From an uncultured Eubacteriales bacterium (GTDB lineage: Bacteria > Bacillota > Clostridia > Christensenellales > Aristaeellaceae): a stretch of DNA of 5,462 bases. Made by a program: the position numbers and the translations under genes. Shown here one piece after another: positions 1 to 5,407 of the stretch; the stretch's first letter is position 1; every line of letters starts with the position of its first letter. The stretch spans positions 1 to 5,462 of the forward strand of contig USDD01000136.1 in NCBI GenBank assembly GCA_900553265.1, in the 5' to 3' direction. Under the pieces are notes generated by a model. The model was not told where the DNA came from and made no database searches. It was given only the letters and a program-made list of their open reading frames with translations.

Positions 1-814
1 CCGGGCTGCTCGTCCGCACCGCTTCGTGCGGCGGGCGCATCGCGTCGCTTCCTCGTGCCGCTTCGCGCGGCGGGCGCACCGCGTCGCTTCCTCGTGCCGC
101 TTCGCGCGGCGGGCACATCGCGTCACTTCCTCATGCCGCTTCGCGTAGTGGACACATCGCACTACTTCCTCGCACCACTTCGCGCACCGGTTCGCGCGGC
201 GGGCACACCGCGTCGCTTCCTCGTGCCTCTTCGCGCGGCGGGCGCACCGCGTCGCTTCCTCGTGCCGCTTCGCGCGGCGGGCGTGCCGCGTTGCTTCCTC
301 GTGCCGCTTCGCGCGGCGGGCGTATCAAGTCTCTCCCGCGCGCCGCTTGCGCAGCGGGCACATCGCGTCTCTCCCGCGTGCCGCTTCGCGCGACAGGCGT
401 GCCGGGCTGCTCGTCCGTGCGCCGGTTCGCACGGCAGAACGCATTGGGCCGCTCATCCGCGCGCCGCTTCGCGCGACAGGCGCGCCGGGCTGCTCGTCCG
501 CACCGCTTCGTGCGGCGGGCGCATCGCGTCGCTTCCTCGCGCCGCTTCGCGCAGCGGGCGCATCGCGCTACTTCCTCGTACCACTTCGCGCAGCGGACGC
601 ACCGAGCGCTCGTCCGCGCACCGTTTCGCGCGGCGGGCACGCCGGGCCGCTCGTCCGTACCGTTTCGCACGGCGGGCGTTTCGCGTCGCTCTCGCGCGCC
701 GCTTCGCGCGACAGGCGTGACGGGCTGCTCGTCCGCGCCGCTTCGCGCGACAGGCACATCGCGCCACTTCCTCGCGCCGCTTCGCGCGGCGGGCGCAATA
801 CGACACATCGTGCC
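1..814. repeat. Degenerate 39-bp tandem repeat array
   Basis: About 20 units follow one another directly, with no spacers. Unit starts (the GCTTCGCG-like core) fall at 21, 60, 99, 138, 177, 189, 228, 267, 306, 345, 383, 424, 466, 505, 544, 583, 623, 662, 701, 740 and 779. Most steps are exactly 39 bp; exceptions are 12, 38, 41, 42 and 40 bp. Each unit has the core GCCGCTTCGCGCGGC, a 5-bp inverted repeat around a 5-base loop, followed by a variable tail. Three tail types are interspersed: TCGCTTCCTCGTGCC, GGGCTGCTCGTCCG and TCTCTCCCGCG. Bases 1-55 are repeated exactly at 485-539, which points to recent duplication inside the array. All six frames are largely open because the unit is GC-rich and lacks stops. 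The 38-, 40- and 41-bp units shift frame, so no repeat protein is maintained. The array begins outside the window. Its function is unknown. Confidence 0.93.
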
Positions 815-826
815 CTGGCGGCTTCC

Positions 827-1324
827 TCACCCGCCCGTCGCCCGACGGTAGATTTCTTCGACAATTTCCTCCGCGTTCTTTTCGGGCGGGAGAATCTGCT
901 CCTGCAGCGCGTCGGAGAAGTCCTTTTCGCGCCACCAGTCGCGCAGCTCCTTTTCGCCGAATTCGGCGCGGTTCGGCTTGGTCTGATGCCGCCGGAGCGT
1001 CTCCTCGAAGGGCAGGTCGAAGTAATAGGCGTGCTGGTTTTCGCCGTACAGCTCCGCCGCGCGCACAAGCAGCGGCCGGTACCAGTCGGCGCGCAGGATG
1101 CCCTCCAGAATGGTCGTCCCGCTGTGGGCCGCGCCGTATTCCAGAAGCGCCGTCAGCAGCGGCAGCGCCGGCGTGTTTTCGCCGTCCTTCGCGCGAAGCA
1201 TGTCCCGCCGCACCGCGTCCTGAGAAATGAGCATGGTGTTTTGCCCGAAGCGCCTTTGCAGCGCCCGGGCGACGGTGGTCTTTCCGCTGCCGGAATTTCC
1301 GCGCAGGATAATTAATCTGGGCAT
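827..1324 (-). CDS. Small P-loop kinase (AAA_33 / zeta-toxin-like fold)
   Basis: This 165-residue protein is probably a cytoplasmic nucleotide-dependent phosphotransferase. The Walker A loop GNSGSGKTT is at residues 9-17, close to the N-terminus after a short hydrophobic strand. An ISQD motif follows at 33-36, ILEG at 72-75 marks the likely second strand end, and YYFDLPFEETLRRHQTKP at 100-117 holds the Arg pair of a lid-like segment. The length and these motifs match a family of stand-alone kinases in Firmicutes often annotated only as AAA family ATPase or kinase, which are related in fold to chloramphenicol phosphotransferase and zeta toxin. The substrate is unknown. The ATG at 1324 is supported by an AAAGGAG site 6 bases upstream; the stop is TGA. 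It is the last gene of the minus-strand operon, 24 bp after the second GNAT. No antitoxin-like partner is visible, so a toxin role is not supported. Confidence 0.88.
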   Translation of the reverse strand: MPRLIILRGNSGSGKTTVARALQRRFGQNTMLISQDAVRRDMLRAKDGENTPALPLLTALLEYGAAHSGTTILEGILRADWYRPLLVRAAELYGENQHAYYFDLPFEETLRRHQTKPNRAEFGEKELRDWWREKDFSDALQEQILPPEKNAEEIVEEIYRRATGG

Positions 1325-1348
1325 GTTCTTCTCCTTTATCGTCGATGT

Positions 1349-1816
1349 TCACGTCGCCTGCGCCGGGTTCCGCAGCTCCAGCTCATAGCGCTCCTCCTCC
1401 GCCCGCCGAAAGCCCGCGCGCTCGAACATCCTCTGGGACTGGGCGTTGAAGGAATAGATCTACGCGTACAGCCGGGGAATGCCCCTCTCCTTCGCCATGC
1501 GGACGAGTTCTCCGATCACGCGCCGGCCGACGTGCCGGTTCTGAAACGGCGCGGCCACCACGATGTTGATCTCCCCGTCGGGGTGCAGGCACACGTCGCC
1601 GCAGAGGCGGTTTCTGTACTTTATATAGTACAAATCTCCCCGGCGGTTCAGGTAACTGTACATCCGCTTCAGCAGCTCCAGATCGTATACGCCGTCGCGG
1701 TTGTCCACCTGACGGCACAGCGCCGGATTCTGATACCACGGCAGCGACGCCGCGTAGTTTGGATAATAGGGGACGAGGGCGATCTCCCTGTCCACGATTC
1801 GCCTTTCCCTGCTCAT
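1349..1816 (-). pseudogene. GNAT acetyltransferase interrupted by an in-frame TAG codon
   Basis: The reading frame encodes a GNAT-family N-acetyltransferase of 155 codons before its TGA, but codon 119 (1462-1460) is TAG. Before the stop, residues 82-110 carry the acetyl-CoA binding region, including INIVVAAPFQNRHVGRRVIG. After it the same frame stays open for 36 codons and encodes IYSFNAQSQRMFERAGF, the usual GNAT motif B with its Asn/Ser and terminal GF, then an EEERYELEL strand. Both halves belong to one protein. In remembered relatives this junction reads LYAEIYSFN, so a single GAG-to-TAG change would explain it. If the stop is obeyed, the product is 118 residues, lacks the last strands and is probably inactive. 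The ATG at 1816 starts 4 bp after the upstream stop, so translational coupling is likely; the Shine-Dalgarno sequence is weak. A farther ATG at 1876 lies inside the previous gene and is less likely. Alternatives are a sequencing error, amber suppression or readthrough. Confidence 0.85.
1460..1462 (-). other. In-frame amber codon within the GNAT gene
   Basis: CTA on the plus strand reads TAG on the coding strand, directly between ...RLYA and IYSFN.... It is the only TAG in frame within a recognisable gene in this window. The other gene ends use TGA (both GNATs and the kinase) or TAA (the regulator and the peptidoglycan-binding protein). Confidence 0.9.
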
Positions 1817-1820
1817 TTTT

Positions 1821-2354
1821 TCACTCAAAACAGATTTCACAATAGCGGCTGACGCGGCGCTCGCCGCGGTATTCATCCTCTTCGATTTGGTCGGTGCGCG
1901 CCATGCCGCATTTTTCCATCACGCGGCGGCTCGCGTCGTTTTCCTGAAAATAGCCTGCGGTGACCCTGCGGAAGCCCATTTCGCGCAGCGCTTCGAGCAT
2001 GGCGCGCACGGCCTCCGTGGCGTAGCCATGGCCCTGAAAATCGGGATGGACAACGTAGCCGATTTCGATTTCCTCGTCCTCGATTCCGCAGTCGTTGATG
2101 AAGCCGATGAGGGCTCCATTGAGATAAATGCCGTATTCGAGATGCGCCGTGTCTTCAATCCGACTGAAATTGACCAGCTTTTCCGCCAGAGCCCTCGCCT
2201 GTTCGGGCGATTCAAAGTCCGGCACCATGAAGGTCTTGGTGATTTCGGGATGGATCAGCAGTCCGGCCAGCGCGTCCACGTCCGCCATGGAATAGGGCTT
2301 CAGTTCGAGCCGCTCCGTCCGGATCAGCGCCTTTTTTCGAAGGGACAGCGCCAT
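1821..2354 (-). CDS. GNAT acetyltransferase, RimJ/RimL-like
   Basis: This 177-residue protein is a complete GNAT-family N-acetyltransferase of the Acetyltransf_3 (RimJ/RimL) type, which transfers acetyl from acetyl-CoA to an amine on a protein terminus or small molecule. The N-terminal IRTERLELKPYSMADVDAL (11-29) is the typical RimJ/RimL opening. The acetyl-CoA loop is at 102-118 with QGHGYA at 107-112. Motif B, ENDASRRVMEKCGM, is at 138-151 with Asn139 and the terminal CGM in the place of the usual GF. Length is normal for the family and nothing is missing. The ATG at 2354 has a strong AAAGGAGG site 6 bases upstream, placed in the 16-bp gap after the regulator's TAA. Its own TGA lies 4 bp before the next GNAT. 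The substrate cannot be told from the sequence; its position behind the regulator suggests co-expression. Confidence 0.93.
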   Translation of the reverse strand: MALSLRKKALIRTERLELKPYSMADVDALAGLLIHPEITKTFMVPDFESPEQARALAEKLVNFSRIEDTAHLEYGIYLNGALIGFINDCGIEDEEIEIGYVVHPDFQGHGYATEAVRAMLEALREMGFRRVTAGYFQENDASRRVMEKCGMARTDQIEEDEYRGERRVSRYCEICFE

Positions 2355-2370
2355 AAAATTCCTCCTTTGG

Positions 2371-3801
2371 TTATTTTCCCAGCAGCATTTTTCGATAGAC
2401 CCGCGCCTCCATACCCGTGCGGCGCTGGAAGCTGCGCTCGAACAGCTCGGAGTCGGAAAAGCCCGCGGCCTCGGCGGCGGCGGAGAGGCGGACGCGGGTA
2501 TTGCGCAGCATCAGCATGGCCGCACGGACGCGCAGATGCTCCAGATAATGGGCGAAGGGCACGCCCGTCTCCTGCAGGAACACCCGGCTGAAGCGGCAGT
2601 CGGACAGACCGACCATCTGCGCCGCGGTGCTCAGGGTGAAGCCCGGGCTGCGGAAGCTGAGCGCGGTGAGGGAGCGAATGCGCGCCAGCAGATGGTTCGA
2701 AAGCCCGGGCTGCAGCGCGTCGCGCAGCGCCAGCGCCTCAAGCAGCTGCCGCCGCTGTCCCTCCGGGTTCCAGACGGGCATCCAGATAAAATCCGTCGCG
2801 CCGGCCTCGAAGGCCACGTTGGACGCGGCCCGGGCCGCCTCGCCCGCGCCGCCCATGCCCAGGCTCTCGGCCCGGGCCAGAAGGCCTTCCGCCTCGCCGG
2901 GCCGCGCCGTCAGCAGCGCCTCGCCCAGCGGCGAGATGGGAAAGCGCATGCCCCGCAGCGGGCGCGGCCGATCGTCCATGCCCAGAATGAGCCAGCCCGG
3001 CTCCGGGGAAGCGCCCCGGGCGCGCAGCGCCTCCAGCGCGCGGCGCATGCCGACCGCGTCGGTTTCCTCACTGCTGACGTAGATCTGCGGCCGAAAGCCC
3101 ATCACGTCGCCCAGCGAAAACCGGGCGATGTTGGCCGCGCCGTAGGCCAGCGCCTCCAGCTCCGTGCCCTCGCCCCGAACCATGACCATGCCCGCGCCGT
3201 CCTCGAGCCGGAAGGTGAACATGCCGTCCTCGGCAACGCGCATCTGCTCGATGCGCAGCAGCGCGCCGAAGGCGTCCCGCCGACGCTCGGCGTCCGGCGC
3301 GGGAATCCACACGACGCGCCGCGGACGGCCGTCCTCGGGCCATGGCGGCAGCCCGCCGCGCCCGGGATGCTCCGACGGATCCTGCTCCGCCGCCGCCCGG
3401 CGAACGCGCCCCGGAATGGCCCGGCGCTCCGCGTCGGCGCGCTCCGCCGCGCGATGCAGCGCCTCGGACAGGGCCAGCGCCGTGATGGGCGTGGACAGCG
3501 AGCGCTCCAGCTCCGCCTCGTTCAGCGCGCCGGCGAACAGCGCGTCGTTGCGCGCGCCCACGATGAGCGATTCCATCCACGGAAAGCTCCGGCGAAGGCC
3601 GCGGCACAGCGCCGCGCCGTCCACGAAGGGCATGCGCAGCTCCGCGATCACCACGTCCGGCTGAATGTCGCGAATCATGGCGAAGGCCGTCGCACCGTCG
3701 CCCGCCTCGCCCACCAGCCGAAAGCCGCGCTCGCGCTCCACCACCGCCCGGGCCCGCGCCCGCTCCCGGCGGTCGCCGATGGCCAGAAATACGCCGTACA
3801 T
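2371..3801 (-). CDS. AraC-family regulator with a degenerate receiver domain (YesN-like)
   Basis: This 476-residue protein is a cytoplasmic DNA-binding regulator. Residues 1-118 fit a response-regulator receiver and 375-473 an AraC/XylS double helix-turn-helix. Helix-turn-helix one spans about 388-413 (LSTAAQMVGLSDCRFSRVF) and two about 437-464 (LSAAAEAAGFSDSELF). Residues 160-370 are the long linker found in YesN-type regulators and might be a degenerate nucleotide-cyclase-like fold. The receiver is odd. The usual acidic pair is I8-G9, the phosphoacceptor Asp is Glu54 (VIAELRMP), the conserved Thr is Gly82, and the Lys before Pro is Thr104. Normal phosphorylation by a histidine kinase therefore looks unlikely; Glu54 could mimic the phosphorylated state. 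No sensor kinase gene is adjacent. The ATG at 3801 follows a GGGAGG-rich ribosome binding site and a sigma-A-like promoter. It is the first gene of the operon and may regulate it. Confidence 0.9.
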   Translation of the reverse strand: MYGVFLAIGDRRERARARAVVERERGFRLVGEAGDGATAFAMIRDIQPDVVIAELRMPFVDGAALCRGLRRSFPWMESLIVGARNDALFAGALNEAELERSLSTPITALALSEALHRAAERADAERRAIPGRVRRAAAEQDPSEHPGRGGLPPWPEDGRPRRVVWIPAPDAERRRDAFGALLRIEQMRVAEDGMFTFRLEDGAGMVMVRGEGTELEALAYGAANIARFSLGDVMGFRPQIYVSSEETDAVGMRRALEALRARGASPEPGWLILGMDDRPRPLRGMRFPISPLGEALLTARPGEAEGLLARAESLGMGGAGEAARAASNVAFEAGATDFIWMPVWNPEGQRRQLLEALALRDALQPGLSNHLLARIRSLTALSFRSPGFTLSTAAQMVGLSDCRFSRVFLQETGVPFAHYLEHLRVRAAMLMLRNTRVRLSAAAEAAGFSDSELFERSFQRRTGMEARVYRKMLLGK

Positions 3802-3835
3802 GTCCTCGCCTCCCCTCCCATGGCTGTACGCTTTT

Positions 3836-3864
3836 ATTTTAACATGATTTCAAAGGGATTTCAA
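3836..3864 (-). promoter_or_regulatory. Sigma-A-type promoter of the regulator-GNAT-GNAT-kinase operon
   Basis: On the minus strand TTGAAA (3864-3859) and TAAAAT (3841-3836) are separated by exactly 17 bp. A start near 3829 would leave a leader of roughly 28 bases before the ATG at 3801, containing the ribosome binding site. A second TTGAAA at 3853-3848 is too close to the -10 to serve as the -35 and makes a short direct repeat. Confidence 0.75.
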
Positions 3865-3978
3865 TTCCAAAATTACCGTTCCTTTGTATCCGCGGCGAAA
3901 GCGCGGCGGTCGTCGCGAAAATGTGGCTGAATCGTGACAGCGCGACCGGAAAGCTCCACAATGTTATCGGAATATTCA

Positions 3979-4008
3979 TGGACGAATGTAACAATTATCC
4001 TGTATAAT
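3979..4008 (+). promoter_or_regulatory. Promoter of the peptidoglycan-binding protein gene
   Basis: A perfect -10 TATAAT lies at 4003-4008. TGGACG at 3979-3984 matches the -35 consensus at four of six positions with an 18-bp spacer. Transcription would begin near 4015, giving a leader of about 30 bases that contains AGGAGG at 4030-4035, 10 bases before the ATG. The promoter points away from the minus-strand operon promoter, so the region between the two genes is divergent. Confidence 0.72.
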
Positions 4009-4045
4009 ACTCTTAGAGTAGATATGCACAGGAGGCATTTTTCCT

Positions 4046-5113
4046 ATGAACAGGCAACAGTCCTCGAAGGCGCGGGAGCGCAGGCTCCGCGCGAAATACC
4101 GCAAAAACCTCCGCATCGCCGTGGTGGTATCGCTGATTATCGGCATTATCCTCGGCTGTGCGGTCATGAATTACGTTCAGAAGACCCGCCCGGTGCAGTC
4201 CAGCCGGCCCGATCTGAGCGCCCTCACGCCGTCGCCCAGCGCGCTGGCTCTGGATCTTGAGCCCACGTCCGAGGTGACGCTTGCCCCCACGGAGCAGCCC
4301 ACCGAAGCGCCCACCGAGGCTCCCACCGTGGTGCCCACGCCGGTTCCCACCCCCTCGCCCACGCCCGCGCCCCAGGCGGTGGTCGTGCCCTTCGGCACGG
4401 CGCAGACCGTTCAGGCGCAGATTCACAACGACGGCACCGTCCGCCGGGACGTGGACGCGGAGACCTACGAGACGCTGACCTTCTCCATCACCGTCAAGCG
4501 CTATCTCACCCCCGAGTACTACCAGCAGCAGTACTCGACCCAATATCAGCTGCAGGGCGACGAGGCGGGCGTGGAGTTTGAGCTGATGCTGGTGGACTAC
4601 ACCGGCACGCAGACCATTATTCCGCAGGATCTGCTGACCATCGGTCTGGAGACGCTCTCCGGCGCGACGGAGCAGGGCTTCCAGCTGACCGACGCGGAGA
4701 TTCACGGCGACAACAAGGTCTCCGTGGTCACCAACGTGCCCAAGGAGATCTACAAGCGCTTCAAGTTCAGCCAGACCACGGGCGACATGGACTATATGTC
4801 CGTCACCGGCGTGGTGGACGGCGTTGCCACCAAGTATCTGTTCGAGCTGGGCGAGCCCGTGCGGCCCACCGCAGCGCCGACCCCGTCGCCCACGCCCGCG
4901 CGCACCTATGAGAAGCTGGAGGTCGGCTCCTCCGGCGACGCGGTGAAGGATCTTCAGAATGCGCTGATCGACCAGGGCTTCCTCACCGGCAGCGCCGACG
5001 GCAAGTACGGCAACGCCACCGCCACCGCCGTCAAGGCCGCCCAGGCCACCTTCGGCATGGAGGAAACCGGCATTGCCGACAACGCCCTCCAGCAGAAGCT
5101 GTTCTCCAAATAA
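4046..5113 (+). CDS. Membrane-anchored protein with C-terminal peptidoglycan-binding domain
   Basis: This 355-residue protein is predicted to sit in the membrane facing the cell wall. A basic N-terminus (residues 1-23) is followed by one hydrophobic segment at 24-44 (IAVVVSLIIGIILGCAVMNY). Cys38 follows ILG, so a lipoprotein signal is conceivable, but hydrophobicity continues past it and a simple membrane anchor is favoured. A Pro/Thr/Glu linker (about 72-110) leads to a domain at 112-270 that looks beta-rich and is not firmly recognised; a DUF4352-like immunoglobulin fold is possible. A second Pro/Thr linker (271-286) leads to a PG_binding_1 domain at 288-355, with LEVGSSGDAVKDLQNALIDQGFL and DGKYGNATATAVKAAQ as its hallmark segments. 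No catalytic residues of a wall hydrolase are seen, so a binding or scaffold role is inferred. AGGAGG at 4030-4035 supports the start; the stop is TAA. Confidence 0.88.
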   Translation: MNRQQSSKARERRLRAKYRKNLRIAVVVSLIIGIILGCAVMNYVQKTRPVQSSRPDLSALTPSPSALALDLEPTSEVTLAPTEQPTEAPTEAPTVVPTPVPTPSPTPAPQAVVVPFGTAQTVQAQIHNDGTVRRDVDAETYETLTFSITVKRYLTPEYYQQQYSTQYQLQGDEAGVEFELMLVDYTGTQTIIPQDLLTIGLETLSGATEQGFQLTDAEIHGDNKVSVVTNVPKEIYKRFKFSQTTGDMDYMSVTGVVDGVATKYLFELGEPVRPTAAPTPSPTPARTYEKLEVGSSGDAVKDLQNALIDQGFLTGSADGKYGNATATAVKAAQATFGMEETGIADNALQQKLFSK

Positions 5114-5131
5114 GAAAACGCAATAAAGCCG

Positions 5132-5163
5132 CGGCGGGCCGTCTGAAATCCGACGGCCCGCCG
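5132..5163. terminator. Hairpin terminator after the peptidoglycan-binding gene
   Basis: A perfect 12-bp GC-rich stem pairs CGGCGGGCCGTC (5132-5143) with GACGGCCCGCCG (5152-5163) around an 8-base loop. It starts 18 bases after the TAA. The following plus-strand bases TTCGTCTGTC are only modestly T-rich. The minus-strand side (GGCTTTATTGCGTTTTC) is also T-rich, so it could act in both directions. Confidence 0.65.
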
Positions 5164-5173
5164 TTCGTCTGTC

Positions 5174-5214
5174 AGAAGCCGACCCGCCGGGCATGTCCCG
5201 GCGAGTCGGCTTCT
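5174..5214. repeat. Long GC-rich hairpin, 10 + 7 bp
   Basis: AGAAGCCGAC (5174-5183) pairs with GTCGGCTTCT (5205-5214) and CGCCGGG (5185-5191) with CCCGGCG (5197-5203). A single C/A mismatch separates the two stems and the loop is CATGT. It may be a second terminator (TTCTTCC overlaps its 3' end) or part of an intergenic repeat element. Confidence 0.8.
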
Positions 5215-5233
5215 TCCGTCCAAAGCGCGCAAA

Positions 5234-5268
5234 GCGCCGGGGAAGGGCGTTCTGTCCTTCCCCGGCGC
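5234..5268. repeat. Perfect 13-bp GC-rich hairpin
   Basis: GCGCCGGGGAAGG (5234-5246) pairs exactly with CCTTCCCCGGCGC (5256-5268) around a 9-base loop. No T-tract follows on the plus strand and only TTTGCGCGCTTTGG follows on the minus strand, so terminator function is doubtful. It is the third long hairpin in 140 bases. Confidence 0.78.
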
Positions 5269-5278
5269 GGAGACTGTC

Positions 5279-5321
5279 AAAAAAACTTGGGGAGAGCTCG
5301 AGAGGGCCGAAGCCCTCTCGA
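5279..5321 (-). terminator. Minus-strand hairpin with C(UUCG)G loop and downstream T-tract
   Basis: TCGAGAGGGC (5298-5307) and GCCCTCTCGA (5312-5321) form a perfect 10-bp stem. Read on the minus strand the loop is TTCG closed by C-G, the exceptionally stable tetraloop often seen in terminators. Seven T's follow on that strand (5285-5279), but 12 bases after the stem, which is farther than usual. It could end a minus-strand transcript arriving from beyond the right edge. Confidence 0.5.
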
Positions 5322-5360
5322 ACTTCAATCGTGCCCAGCGGCATGTACGGTGGGTGCGGG

Positions 5361-5405
5361 ACGATTTTTGCGGCGGAAAATCTCATTTTCCAGAGCAAAA
5401 ATCGT
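5361..5405. repeat. Two-tier hairpin I (11-bp outer, 7-bp inner stem)
   Basis: The outer stem ACGATTTTTGC (5361-5371) pairs with GCAAAAATCGT (5395-5405). The inner stem GGAAAAT (5375-5381) pairs with ATTTTCC (5385-5391), with loop CTC. A symmetric 3 x 3 internal loop separates the tiers. All paired positions are Watson-Crick. Its function is unknown. Confidence 0.85.
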
Positions 5406-5407
5406 TA

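Noticed and set aside
1..814. CRISPR array
   Set aside because: Units are contiguous and degenerate with no unique spacers, and no cas genes are nearby.
55..851. Long open frames on both strands across the 39-bp array (13-residue repeats such as PLRAAGAPRRFLV)
   Set aside because: All frames are open simply because the GC-rich unit lacks stop codons. Units of 38, 40 and 41 bp shift the frame, and no ribosome binding site supports any start.
827..1324. Zeta-type toxin of a toxin-antitoxin pair
   Set aside because: The fold is related, but no small epsilon-like antitoxin gene is adjacent and the protein matches stand-alone kinases of about 165 residues.
453..1352. Minus-strand 299-codon frame joining the kinase region to the array
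   Set aside because: It overlaps the P-loop kinase in another frame, is rich in Arg/Ala without recognisable motifs, and runs into the repeats.
1817..1876. Upstream ATG (1876) as the start of the second GNAT
   Set aside because: It would overlap the first GNAT by over 50 bp and add a low-complexity MNTAASAASAA extension. The ATG at 1816, just after the upstream stop, fits family length better.
2536..3930. Plus-strand 464-codon open frame opposite the AraC regulator
   Set aside because: It is a shadow of the high-GC regulator gene, Arg/Ala/Gln-rich with no domain, and it lies antisense to a gene with clear receiver and helix-turn-helix motifs.
3922..3962. Imperfect inverted repeat TGTGGCT...AGCTCCACA as an operator between the divergent promoters
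   Set aside because: The arms need a two-base insertion to pair and are 21 bases apart; this is no better than chance for an AraC-type site.
4013..5398. Minus-strand 461-codon open frame opposite the peptidoglycan-binding gene
   Set aside because: It is low-complexity (Gly/Leu/Arg-rich) and antisense to a convincing gene. It runs through the palindromic intergenic region and has no supported start.
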